Below are positions 29,456 through 38,107 of a stretch of DNA of 64,000 nt, piece by piece. Source of the DNA: Bacteroidota bacterium (GTDB taxonomy: Bacteria; Bacteroidota; Bacteroidia; AKYH767-A; OLB10); assembly GCA_016717325.1 (NCBI GenBank), contig JADKFV010000051.1:46848-110847 (forward strand). The letters run 5' to 3'. The position numbers were made by a program, and so were the translations under genes. The stretch's first letter is position 1. Every line of letters starts with the position of its first letter. The notes beneath the pieces are model-generated. The model was not told the DNA's origin and did not search any database. It was given only the letters and a program-made list of their open reading frames with translations.

Positions 29456-29698
29456 TTATTCAATATTAATTATTGCTTCTACTTTTACAATACAGGTTTT
29501 TGAATTGATTGTTTTTCTTAATTCAAAAAGTTCTTTTTGCAATCGCCTTATTTTTCCTTCTCTTATTTTAATATCCTCTTCCTTACTGCGACTATTTATT
29601 CTATTCTCATGCTACTTTATTTTTATATGTACCATTTGGGCAATAAGTTCTATAGCATCGTTAGAGCTAAACTCTCCTTGTAAAATCAGTATGTTCAT
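29456..29698 (-). pseudogene. Small conserved-looking protein gene with in-frame amber codon
   Basis: ATG at 29696-29698 opens MNILILQGEFSSNDAIELIA then QMVHIKIK, a TAG at 29612-29614, and continues in the same frame as HENRINSRSKEEDIKIREGK, IRRLQKELFELRKTINSKT, and CIVKVEAIINIE to TAA at 29456. Read through, it is an 80-codon protein with a basic helical middle, plausibly ParD/CopG-like in size but not recognised. The single stop is either a nonsense mutation or a base error. It sits in what otherwise looks like a 390-bp gap. Confidence 0.5.
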
Positions 29699-29782
29699 GT
29701 TTATTGTTTATAAATCATTACCCTTTTTTTAGTGAATATAAAGCCCAGCCGTCAAATGAAAATTGATTTTTTGTTCTTACAA

Positions 29783-30550
29783 TTATTCTATCAGATATGG
29801 CACTTTGCCGTCAGTAATTATTATTTTACTATTAGTAGATTTTGATAATTCGATAAAAGCATCAATACTTCTAATCTTGATAATTTGATCTGTTAAACCT
29901 TCAGAAAGTATTTTTTGCGCATCTCTTGACCCGGTTGCTTCAATGATTTTTCTTTCAGCATCTAATTTTTCTTGTTGCAAAATAAAAATCATCCTCATAG
30001 CATCTTGTTCGGCTTGTAATTTTTGTTCTATGGAACTTGATAAACCTGATGGCAATTGAATACTTTTCATCAACACAGCCTGAACAAATATTCCTTGGGC
30101 AGAAAGCGTTTCTTCCATTTTAACTTTAATTGCATTTTCTATTTCTGCTCTCATTCCTGAATGCATATCTTTTGCAAAATATTTAGAACACACATCTGCA
30201 GATGCCGATCTAAATACATTAGATATAATAGTTTCATATCCAAGACCAATGCTATTGATTACTTTTGGCACGCTATTTTGATCTATTCTGTAAAGAATAG
30301 ATATTTGAGCAGTAACACTTAAGCCTTCCTTGCTGGGCAAACTCAGCGACAACTCTATGTCGTTTATCTGAATATTTGTTTTTATAACTTTAGTAGTAAG
30401 TGGGTTGAACCAAACGGAACCTTGCATATAACTTTTTTCAGAAAGTATGCCGAGCTTTTGTTTTACGCCCACTTCTCCGGGTCTTATAACAGCGCAACTT
30501 GTGATTGCTGTGTAAATAAATACAACAGCAATAATTTTAATTTTTTTCAT
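29783..30550 (-). CDS. Prohibitin/SPFH-domain lipoprotein
   Basis: Start at 30550 (MKKIKIIAVVFIYTAITSC) rather than 30586, because it gives a lipoprotein signal with Cys19. SPFH/band 7 domain: VIRPGEVGVKQKLG at the start, ITAQISILYRID-like strand, RSASADVCSKYFAKDMHSG, and the helical AEQDAMRMIFILQQEKLDAE region before IIKIRSIDAFIELSKSTNSK. Family role: membrane-microdomain scaffold, protease modulator. Divergent from the LysR gene at 30640 with a 90-bp A/T-rich intergenic region, which probably holds both promoters. Confidence 0.82.
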   Translation of the reverse strand: MKKIKIIAVVFIYTAITSCAVIRPGEVGVKQKLGILSEKSYMQGSVWFNPLTTKVIKTNIQINDIELSLSLPSKEGLSVTAQISILYRIDQNSVPKVINSIGLGYETIISNVFRSASADVCSKYFAKDMHSGMRAEIENAIKVKMEETLSAQGIFVQAVLMKSIQLPSGLSSSIEQKLQAEQDAMRMIFILQQEKLDAERKIIEATGSRDAQKILSEGLTDQIIKIRSIDAFIELSKSTNSKIIITDGKVPYLIE

Positions 30551-30639
30551 AATGTATTTTTTTTTTACCGCTGCAAAACTGAGCATTCTAATTCATAAGT
30601 TTTTATTTATCTTTGTAATGTAAACCATAAAACTATTTT

Positions 30640-31563
30640 ATGAACTATACATTGAATCAATTGCAGATATTTTTAAAAATCGCACAAACACAAAGCGTAA
30701 CAAAGGCTTCGGAAGAATTGAACCTTACTCAGCCAGCTGTTTCTATTCAGCTGAGAAATTTCCAAAATCAGTTTGACATACCATTAACGGAAGTGGTTGG
30801 GCGAAAAATTTACATCACTGATTTTGGAAGAGAGATTGCGGAGTCGGCTGAAAACATAATCAACCAAGTGTATGCCATAAACTACAAAACCTTGGCATAC
30901 AAAGGAAAATTAATAGGGCGTTTAAAGATTTCAATAGTATCCACTGCAAAGTATGTAATGCCTTTCTTTTTGGCTGATTTTATGGAACAACATTCTGGAA
31001 TAGAATTAATGATGGATGTTACTAATAAAAATAAAGTTGTAGAGAGTCTGGAAAATAATGAAGTTGATTTTGCGCTTGTCTCTATTCTGCCAAATACATT
31101 AAATATTGATAAACTTGATCTACTTCAAAATAAGTTGTACTTGGTAGGCAGTACTAAAACAAAATTTAAAAGGGCTATTAGCACAATAGAAATATTTAAA
31201 GATTTGCCATTAATATTTAGAGAAAAAGGCTCGGGGACAAGGCAAACAATGGAAAGTTTTATTGAACGTAATACTATATCCGTTTTAAAAAAGATGGAGT
31301 TAACATCAAATGAAGCCGTTAAGCAAGCCATATTGGCCGGCTTGGGATATTCTATTATGCCGCTCATTGGAATCAGAAATGAACTGCACAACAATGAATT
31401 GCAAATTATTCCAATCAAAGGTCTTCCAATTAAAACAACCTGGAGTTTAATATGGATAAAAGGAAAGAAACATTCTCCGGTTGCTAAATCCTTTGCAGAG
31501 TATTTAAAAAAAGAAAAATTACAAATTGTGCAGAATAAATTTAGTTGGTATGAACAGTATTAA
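30640..31563 (+). CDS. LysR-family transcriptional regulator
   Basis: 307 aa. N-terminal winged HTH (LNQLQIFLKIAQTQSVTKAS, EELNLTQPAVSIQLRNFQNQ) and a C-terminal substrate-binding domain (RLKISIVSTAKYVMPFFLAD; VDFALVSILP; LPLIFREKGSGTRQTME; AILAGLGYSIMPL). CysB/CbbR-like in pattern (GSGTR). The only + strand intact non-transposase gene between 9 and 64 kb. Divergent to the SPFH gene and so a candidate regulator of it. Confidence 0.9.
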   Translation: MNYTLNQLQIFLKIAQTQSVTKASEELNLTQPAVSIQLRNFQNQFDIPLTEVVGRKIYITDFGREIAESAENIINQVYAINYKTLAYKGKLIGRLKISIVSTAKYVMPFFLADFMEQHSGIELMMDVTNKNKVVESLENNEVDFALVSILPNTLNIDKLDLLQNKLYLVGSTKTKFKRAISTIEIFKDLPLIFREKGSGTRQTMESFIERNTISVLKKMELTSNEAVKQAILAGLGYSIMPLIGIRNELHNNELQIIPIKGLPIKTTWSLIWIKGKKHSPVAKSFAEYLKKEKLQIVQNKFSWYEQY

Positions 31564-31658
31564 ACGATTGGCTATAAGGAACTTGTTTTTGTTTGAGATT
31601 GTGCGTAGGATAAAAATAAAATGTGCGATAGAAAATCTTTGTGGAATCATTCGTTAGT

Positions 31659-32380
31659 TTAATTGTCTTTGATGTTAGTGTCAATCCCTTTACTTTCAGA
31701 TGCCTTTCGAAACAATTCCATAAAGTAACCTATTTGAAAAAAATCGCGTCCTGTTTCATCGTTAATTTTATAATCAAATTATTGCAGATAGCCCACTTGT
31801 AAAGTTGTCGACTTTGAAGGCTTATAATTAAATGCAAACAGTATTCTGTTTCTTTCAAAGTACGGTTCGTTGTCGGTAAAAAATATTTCATTACTTACGC
31901 TTATTTGAAAAGGTTTAAAACCATGTCGTTGCTTGCCAATTGGGTACAACACACCAAGCCGGTAGCGAAAACGGTTAAGGTAGCCATTACTTGTAAATCT
32001 TAATTCTGTTCTGTAGCGTTTTTCTATTTTTAGTTTCCTTATTGTTTGAGACAATATAATCTGAGGCCAAATTCTAAACTCATTACTGTTTTTAGGCACA
32101 ACAAAATCACCTCCTTCTTTATAGGTTTGATAACTACCTACCGCTAGGGTGAGCAATACATTATTATTAGCTTTGTAATTATTGCCCCCTTAAATTCGTA
32201 ATAGTGAAAGTTGTTGTAAAATTTTAATGACCGCAATTGTGCTTCGCCAAACAGGCTCAACTGTTTGTCATAGTTAAATTTCAAATTCAAAATATTCCAA
32301 CTACCAAGGCTTGAAGATTGAGCAAATAAGGCATTCACAGAAAAATACAAATTGAGTAATACTAAATAAAACGTTTTCAT
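31659..32380 (-). pseudogene. Decayed DUF2490 paralogue
   Basis: Start MKTFYLVLLNLYFSVNALFA at 32380, then LGSWNILNLKFNYDKQLSLF, GEAQLRSLKFYNNFHYYEF; frame lost at about 32150-32190, recovered as LTLAVGSYQTYKEGGDFVVP to YKPSKSTTLQVGYLQ, then TAA in frame, then FDYKINDETGRDFFQIGYF to NIKDN and stop at 31659. It is clearly homologous to 24058-24780 along its whole length. At least one frameshift and one nonsense change. The 95 bp between the LysR gene and this remnant show nothing. Confidence 0.75.
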
Positions 32381-32898
32381 TTAAAAATCTGTTTATATTT
32401 TTCTTTTGTGGCTGAAACGGAAAATGACTTGTCAAAAAAATGTGAATTGGGTATTGTAATTATCTCATCATCTTCGGTTTTAAGGTGAACAAAAAAAATA
32501 ATTTAACTCGGTTACTTCTCCTTCATAATGATAATCCTTGTGAAGTACTTTAACATAGTCGCCCAATTTTATGGGATGATAAAAGAAAATTAAAATGCTC
32601 GAAGTGATATTTGAAGGTAAAGACCATTGAGCAAAAAAAGCAATACCTAAAGCGGTTAGAATTGTACTTGCAAATAATGCAATTTCATTTTGCTTAAAAA
32701 CCCACACACCCGTTAAAAGTATTATTGCAGTTATTGATGTAAAAAGCTGAACGGCCCTAATAGTCATTTTTCGCCTACTTCGTTCTAACCGAGTTTTTTT
32801 TAAAAATTATTTATTACGGTTCGAGAGATAAAAAATGCAATGATATAACAACTTAATATTAGGATAGTCTCAATAACCTGAATGCTAAATCCTTCCAT
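32381..32898 (-). pseudogene. Decayed MscS-like paralogue
   Basis: Start at 32898 (MEGFSIQVIETILILSCYII), frame breaks near 32785-32815 and again near 32495, with the intact middle MTIRAVQLFTSITAIILLTG...FFYHPIKLGDYVKVLHKDYH YEGEVTELNYFF and the end SHFFDKSFSVSATKEKYKQI before the stop at 32381. It is homologous to 24781-25293 and sits in the same order, directly upstream of the DUF2490 copy, so the pair was duplicated or acquired together and then decayed. Confidence 0.72.
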
Positions 32899-32932
32899 AG
32901 TTTCGATCTCTTTTTATAATGAAAACAAAAAT

Positions 32933-33107
32933 TTAAAAAACTATTTTCATTCCCAAATTATGATTTCGCATAAATTGCGGGTTGCTTGGCGATATTCTGT
33001 TATCATGAATATCAAGATATTTCAAGTTTTTAAATCCTGTTATTTCTTTTGGGATTTTTTTAAAATCATTGTTATTTAAATAGCGCATTTCTAAATGTGC
33101 CGATGGT
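32933..33107 (-). pseudogene. 3' fragment of an LRR protein gene
   Basis: In-frame: LEMRYLNNNDFKKIPKEITG, FKNLKYLDIHDNRISPSNPQ, FMRNHNLGMKIVF then stop at 32933. Matches the end of the LRR protein at 27975-28637 (LKYLDLHDNKF...GLGMKINF). The 5' part is missing: the homology breaks at about 33107, where the next gene's stop codon lies, marking a recombination junction. Confidence 0.65.
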
Positions 33108-34028
33108 TTACCTGTTATAATAAGATTCGTTAAAAAGAGTATCTATCTGATTTTGTTTAATGAGGACTTTTCTTGTTTTGCTTTTCAAATGGTATATCAT
33201 CAAATCTCCGTCAGCACCAACATATATTATACTGTTTGTATTTCTATTATATCTAAATTGAGTTGTGCTTATTCCATCCAAACTTCGCTTTTGACTTCCA
33301 TCTATTTTCATCGTCATTATGTCTCCTGGAGCTTGAATGTAAATAATTGTTTTTTCGTTCATCCAGAATGGTGAGTAGTTGTGTGTTGTGGTGTCATTGG
33401 TAAGGTTGGTATGGAAACTTCCATTATTATCTGTTAAATATATTTGGTCTCGTTTATCACCTTTTTCCAAAGTGTAAACTATCTTATTACTCTTAATATT
33501 CCAACTAGGTGTATAGCATTTGTAGACACTGTTTTCGGTAACTTGCTTTATCCTATCAGCTTGAATATTATAAGTGCAAATTTCAACTTTTGCATTTGCT
33601 CCTTTTCCTGTTTGTATATTATAAACAAGATTTTTTCCATCGGGCGACCAGCTGACCGCATATTTCTTAAGCGTATCATTTACCAATACTTTGTCTTCTT
33701 TTTGAGTAAAGTTGTATAAGCAAATTTGGTATTTACCATTAACCTGCTTGATATAAGCAACCGAATTGCCATCAGGAGACACATTCAATCCACCTCCATC
33801 AATTGGCAATAACTCTACAGTTCCGGACTGAATAATAAATTTAAATTTTTTTGGAAACGGTGGGCTTTTTTCGGTCTTATCAATTTTCAGAACATTCAAT
33901 ATAATTGCATTGCCATCAGGCATCCATGTAAAAGCTGAAAGCCGCTTTTCAAATAATGTATCTTTGTTTTGAGCCATCGCTAAGTTGTTCAAAAGAAAGA
34001 CAAAACTCATCATTAGTATTCTAGTCAT
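33108..34028 (-). CDS. Exported TolB-like beta-propeller protein (PD40 repeats)
   Basis: 306 aa. Signal peptide MTRILMMSFVFLLNNLAMAQ. WD40-like PD40 repeats: LSAFTWMPDGNAIILNVLK, LNVSPDGNSVAYIKQ, YAVSWSPDGKNLVYNIQTG, CYTPSWNIKSNKIVYTLEKG, YSPFWMNEKTIIYIQ. Resembles TolB/DPP IV propellers but has no peptidase domain. Its stop lies in the junction with the LRR fragment, so the last residues (NESYYNR) may be acquired. Confidence 0.75.
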   Translation of the reverse strand: MTRILMMSFVFLLNNLAMAQNKDTLFEKRLSAFTWMPDGNAIILNVLKIDKTEKSPPFPKKFKFIIQSGTVELLPIDGGGLNVSPDGNSVAYIKQVNGKYQICLYNFTQKEDKVLVNDTLKKYAVSWSPDGKNLVYNIQTGKGANAKVEICTYNIQADRIKQVTENSVYKCYTPSWNIKSNKIVYTLEKGDKRDQIYLTDNNGSFHTNLTNDTTTHNYSPFWMNEKTIIYIQAPGDIMTMKIDGSQKRSLDGISTTQFRYNRNTNSIIYVGADGDLMIYHLKSKTRKVLIKQNQIDTLFNESYYNR

Positions 34029-34283
34029 AATTGAATGTTTTTATTCTTCTCACTGGCGCATAGGGTAGGAGGGAGCACTTACTGCAAGTGACTGTATGAG
34101 TCAACCTATGCGTAAGCGAAGTATAAGGAAGGATAATTAAACTCATCACGCAATGCTGTGTGATTTTTTAACTGCACAGTATATAAGAAGCACCACTGCT
34201 TGATTTAACAACTGAACCGCCAATTTAATAAACTCACTGATAGCAGTTTTTTTTCTGTCTCTCTTTGAAGAAGTTCAGTTATA
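34029..34283 (-). other. Degenerate attC-like spacer
   Basis: CGCATAGG (34058-34066 area) and CCTATGCG (34103-34112 area) can pair. The right part, AGCACCACTGCTTGATTTAA then CAACTGAACCGCCAATTTAA, resembles the attC-like right arms at 41.17 and 53.12 kb. The core next to the aldo/keto reductase stop is degenerate (CTGATAGCAG). Confidence 0.35.
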
Positions 34284-35240
34284 CTAATAACGTTTTCCAA
34301 TTGTTTCTGAAGGCATAGACTCTTGTATACTCGTCAAATCAGCTTTAGTTAATTCCACATTAAAGGCACCTAAATTCTCTTCGAGACGTTTAACTTTTCT
34401 TGTTCCAGGAATAGTCACAATTTCATCGTTTTTGCTCAGCACCCAGGCAAGAGCAACTTGCGCTTTGGAGACTTTTTTGTCTTGTGCAATTTGCGCTATG
34501 ACTTCCACAAATTTTAGATTTTCCTTTATCGCTTCATCTGTAAAACGAGGAAGTGTAAGTCGCCAATCACTTGCTTCCAAATCTGCCCGGCTTTTAATTG
34601 CACCTGTTAAGAAACCCCGACCAAGTGGACTATAAGCGACAAAGGTGATTCCGAGTTCCTGACACACATCCAAAATCCCTTGTTCCGGTTCGCGGCTCCA
34701 CAACGAATATTCGTTTTGCACTGCAGTAAGCGGGTGCACTGCATGTGCCCTTCGTATCATTTCTACATTCGCCTCACAAATGCCTAGGTGTTTTACTTTT
34801 CCGTTTTTTACCAGGTTACTCATTGCACCAACAATTTCTTCAATTTCTACCTTCGGGTCTTGCCTATGCATGTAATACAAATCAATGGTATCAACTCCCA
34901 GATTTTGAAGACTTTGTTCGCATGCTTGCTTTATATATTCTGGTTTGCCGTTTAGTCCAAGAAATTCGCCATTGGGTCCGCGCATTACTGCAAACTTGGT
35001 TGCTAAATTAAGCTCACTCCATCGTCCTTTAAATGCTTTTCCTAATAGGCGTTCATTGGCACCCCAACCATACATGTCGGCTGTGTCGAAAAAATTAACG
35101 CCCAGGTCGATGGCTTTGTGCAATGTATTGATGGATTCTTCTTCGTTAAAAGAACCATAAAACTCTGACATACCCATACAGCCAAGTCCTATTCTATTAA
35201 CTGTTAGAGTACTGTGTCCTAATGTTGTTGTTTGATTCAT
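34284..35240 (-). CDS. Aldo/keto reductase
   Basis: Start at 35240 (MNQTTTLGHSTLTVNRIGLG) rather than 35297. 318 aa TIM-barrel AKR of the YajO/AKR13-like type. Catalytic tetrad visible: Asp52 and Tyr57 in FFDTADMYGWG, Lys82 in ATKF, His125 in LYYMHRQDP. NADPH-binding segment near the C-terminus: IVTIPGTRKVKRLEENLGA. Uses NAD(P)H to reduce aldehydes or ketones in the cytoplasm; substrate unknown. Single-gene cassette-like unit. Confidence 0.92.
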   Translation of the reverse strand: MNQTTTLGHSTLTVNRIGLGCMGMSEFYGSFNEEESINTLHKAIDLGVNFFDTADMYGWGANERLLGKAFKGRWSELNLATKFAVMRGPNGEFLGLNGKPEYIKQACEQSLQNLGVDTIDLYYMHRQDPKVEIEEIVGAMSNLVKNGKVKHLGICEANVEMIRRAHAVHPLTAVQNEYSLWSREPEQGILDVCQELGITFVAYSPLGRGFLTGAIKSRADLEASDWRLTLPRFTDEAIKENLKFVEVIAQIAQDKKVSKAQVALAWVLSKNDEIVTIPGTRKVKRLEENLGAFNVELTKADLTSIQESMPSETIGKRY

Positions 35241-35455
35241 TGTTTCTTTTTTTTTAAAATTAATGTGTCGTTTTTTTATACCGGCAAAGTTATACATGCT
35301 GGTTTTTAAACTTACTGCTGAATGTTTTGTGCTTTGCCTTCGGGCGGATTTCGTAGCACAAAGATATTAATATGCACTGAACTTTAATAGAAGCACAAAG
35401 CTTTAAATTTTTACATCAGCCTCCAAATGTAAAATCTGATTTTAGTGGTAGTTTT

Positions 35456-35953
35456 TTATTTCATCGCTTTCTTCATAAGTTTTAAAGCCCAGTCATAATG
35501 GCTTGATGTTGCAGAAATTAAATATGCTCCTAAAGAAGTTGTGCCGGTCCATTTGTACTTTTTCTTTTCAAAAAGTTCTGCATCGGAATGCTTTTCAATA
35601 ATTTTTTGGATATCATGAAACGACTTATCAAGTAGCGGCCTCACTTCTTTAATGTCCGTTGTCCTGTACAATTCCCAAATCTTTCTGTTTAATTCCGGAG
35701 TTGTTTTCCAGGTGTATCCTTTTGCGGGTATGTCTGGTTTTTCTCCTTTCATTCCAATTGAGTACCACTCTAACATCATCAAATGCCAATGATGCAAATG
35801 TGCAAGAACATCCCGGAAATTGCGATTCATTGTTCCCTTCGGAAATTCTTTTTTCTTATCCTCTTCAGTGAATGAATCAACAAAGTTGTTTAAATTCTTA
35901 TAGTTCTTTTGACTCAAGGTCAATAAGTCATTTTTGTTTGTTGGTCTTGACAT
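35456..35953 (-). CDS. ClbS/DfsB-family protein (DUF1706)
   Basis: 165 aa, four-helix bundle. Family pattern: LLTLSQKNYKNLNNFVDSF, FPKGTMNRNFRDVLAHLHHW, HLMMLEWYSIGMKGEKPDIP, GYTWKTTPELNRKIWELYR and GTTSLGAYLISATSSHYDWA. The family includes ClbS, which hydrolyses the cyclopropane of colibactin and protects the host; many members only share the DinB-like fold. 4 bp downstream of another DinB-like gene. Confidence 0.85.
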   Translation of the reverse strand: MSRPTNKNDLLTLSQKNYKNLNNFVDSFTEEDKKKEFPKGTMNRNFRDVLAHLHHWHLMMLEWYSIGMKGEKPDIPAKGYTWKTTPELNRKIWELYRTTDIKEVRPLLDKSFHDIQKIIEKHSDAELFEKKKYKWTGTTSLGAYLISATSSHYDWALKLMKKAMK

Positions 35954-35957
35954 ATTG

Positions 35958-36416
35958 CTATTTTAATTTATTAATAATATCTCTTAAATGTTTTGCAATG
36001 TGCGAATTAACAACCTGTAATTGCTCTAATCGTGAATAATTTCTTGACCCTTTTTTATAAGGGATATTTTCTACAGTTGTGTTGAATATATGTTCTGATA
36101 TAATTTTTTGTGCTTTAATCAGTCTTTGGCAAAGCACACTAACGGGAATTTCTCTGGTCGAGTCAACACTCATTTTATTTACATCCGACAGTTTTCCTTT
36201 CAGTGGAGTCGCCTTCCTGCTCTCTGAAACGTCCTGTAAATTTCTGGCAAAACTTTCATGCCAAAAAGTAACATGCCCTAAAACATCTTTAACGGTCCAA
36301 TAGGTATAAACCATTTGATTGAAGTCCTTTTCATCTTTGAAAAATGAAACAAAACTGTCAACCGTATTAATTAGTTTTTCAAGACAATCGGCTATTTGCT
36401 GTTCATAGTAGTTCAT
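35958..36416 (-). CDS. DinB-like four-helix protein
   Basis: 152 aa. Helical: IADCLEKLINTVDSFVSFFK, TVKDVLGHVTFWHESFARNL, REIPVSVLCQRLIKAQKII and RLEQLQVVNSHIAKHLRDII. Conserved His residues of the DinB metal site (GHVTFWH and SHIAKHL) are present. It forms a two-gene unit with the ClbS-like gene (4-bp gap) and is likely a related protective or thiol-dependent enzyme. Function not known. Confidence 0.75.
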   Translation of the reverse strand: MNYYEQQIADCLEKLINTVDSFVSFFKDEKDFNQMVYTYWTVKDVLGHVTFWHESFARNLQDVSESRKATPLKGKLSDVNKMSVDSTREIPVSVLCQRLIKAQKIISEHIFNTTVENIPYKKGSRNYSRLEQLQVVNSHIAKHLRDIINKLK

Positions 36417-36433
36417 TATCCGTTTTCAAAATT

Positions 36434-36832
36434 ACATCTAACGTCAGCCTTTAAAAAAATATTTTCTCAATTGCTGAACGTTAATAACATGTGGTAAAAA
36501 TAAAAAACATAACAACTGGTGGGCAGTATTTTTTAAAGAAAATATTTTGCATGCACCTCATTGCATAAGTTAATAAACGATAGGTAGAATTTTTTAGTTG
36601 AATAGTTTCAAATTTCGCCCTTTATCGTTTACAGTCATAGTTACACCCCATAATCAACGACCCGCAAACCCCATAACAAAAATCTCTACACAGCATTTGC
36701 AAACAGTTGGGGAATACTTACTGCAGGTTCCGCAGAATTTTCCATCGACACTATGGTCGGTGCAGGCAGTGCAATTACAATACTTCGGGACTTTCTGCAT
36801 CGCACGGCACGAAGTCTTTTCTGTGATGCGAT
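36434..36832 (-). other. attC-like spacer with IS-derived remnant
   Basis: ACATCTAAC (36434-36442) is followed at once by GTCAGCCTTTAAAAAAAT, a degraded IS left end, then GAACGTTAATAACATGTGGT. A motif copy TCGTTTACAGTCATAGTTA is at 36625-36643, then the block CAACGACCCGCAAACCCCAT. The right core GTGATGCGAT (36823-36832) ends 9 bp from the YciI stop and matches ATCGCATAAC upstream of that gene (9 of 10 paired), so the YciI gene is bounded by matching cores. Confidence 0.6.
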
Positions 36833-36841
36833 GTTTTTTGA

Positions 36842-37300
36842 TTACATTTTTTTCTTTTCTATTTTTCTATGATTCGGCAGATAGGTTGGTAGTGCTGCCG
36901 AGCCATACCATATAAATACTTCTGCTTCTAAAACCTTCTCCTTTATTGTAGGATCCGTTTCTAATAAAGCATTTGCTTCTTCAATTGTTTTGACGTTTAG
37001 GATAAAAATTCCACGATATGTTTTATCATTTTTTCCTAAAGGACCAGCAACAATCAACTTGTCGTTAGCAGCCAAACGGTTTATATTGTTCATGTGGCCT
37101 TTGAATAAACTGTCTAATACTATTTTATCTTCTATATTATTAGGTCCAGTTTTGAGAATTACAAGAATATATGTTTTCATACCGTAATCATCTCCATCTA
37201 ATGAATCTGCTAAAAACTTATCATAATTTGGGTTTTCAGTCTGACATGCTGCCGGCAAACTGAAACTAAGTAACAAAAAAAATAGAAAGCTATATTTCAT
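36842..37300 (-). CDS. Exported YciI-like protein
   Basis: 152 aa with signal peptide (YSFLFFLLLSFSLPAAC, possibly lipidated at that Cys). YciI-related ferredoxin-like domain: YILVILKTGPNN, DSLFKGHMNNINRLAANDKL, IVAGPLGKNDKTYRGIFILN, VKTIEEANALLETDPTIKEK, LEAEVFIWYGSAALP. The conserved His in GHMNNI fits the family. Role unknown. Single-gene cassette with matching cores at both ends (36823 and 37332). Confidence 0.83.
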   Translation of the reverse strand: MKYSFLFFLLLSFSLPAACQTENPNYDKFLADSLDGDDYGMKTYILVILKTGPNNIEDKIVLDSLFKGHMNNINRLAANDKLIVAGPLGKNDKTYRGIFILNVKTIEEANALLETDPTIKEKVLEAEVFIWYGSAALPTYLPNHRKIEKKKM

Positions 37301-37331
37301 AATTTAAAATGATTGATGCTGTTAATTAAAT

Positions 37332-38060
37332 ATCGCATAACGTCAGCTTGTGAAAAACTAATTTCTCAGCAGCTGCTCGATTATAACAAGTTGTAAAAAT
37401 AAAAAACATAACAAGTGGTTTGTAGTTTTTACAAAAAATATTTTGAGAGCACCTCATTGCACAATCCAAGAGACATCAAATAGATTTTAGATAACGCGAT
37501 TGTCGAGTTTCAGTAAACAATCTTTTTCGCTTTATGGATGCATTAGTCGAGAAGCGCTATTTGACACAGTTACAGTTTGAATTAGTTACATTCAACACCG
37601 GAGGGTGCCCATTGGTCTATAGCAGTTTGTTTCTCAAGGTATACAGCCAGTGTTACAAAATATCAAAATTTGGAATCACGTTTACAAAAGGATTTCTTGG
37701 CTTAACGTAAAAGTGACCGCATTACTTCCAATTCTACGAATTCAAAATGGCAGAGTAGGGTTGTAGCTCAGAAAACAGTCTTCGTTTAATTTTCCTAAGT
37801 CGTATACAGTTATAGTTAAAGCCGGGTTTTGGTGTGCCTGATTTTCAAAAAGAGGTGTTTTCGCATCCTGGCGAACGAAGAAGGGCTTATGGAAGTTTTT
37901 AAAAATGGGGAGTTCGAAGCACCACTGTTTGTAATTAGGATATGTTTTGTTTGAAACACAACTGTTTGTACTTGTTCTCAATGGCCTATATTTGGCCTTC
38001 ACACTTACTGGCTCAAATGTACACTGTACATTTGCCCTGTTTAATCTTTTTTGTGATCGG
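37332..38060 (-). other. attC-like site occupied by a 531-bp non-autonomous IS derivative
   Basis: Left core ATCGCATAAC (37332-37341). From 37342 to about 37872 lies an element whose left end (GTCAGCTTGTGAAAAACT) and right end (GGTGTTTTCGCATCCTGGC) are diverged terminal repeats of the IS copies. It has no transposase but contains the motif TCGTATACAGTTATAGTTA (37800-37818). After it comes GAACGAAGAAGGGCTTATGG, the left arm found empty at 62.88 kb, then AATGTACACTGTACATTTGC, CCTGTTTAATC and the right core GTGATCGG (38053-38060). Confidence 0.6.
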
Positions 38061-38107
38061 AAGTGCTGTTTGCGCGATAATGTTTGCTTCGCATCCGTTT
38101 CTGTATC

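Noticed and set aside
36598..36915. 105-aa plus-strand frame
   Set aside because: It runs across a spacer repeat block and into the YciI gene on the other strand; chance open frame.
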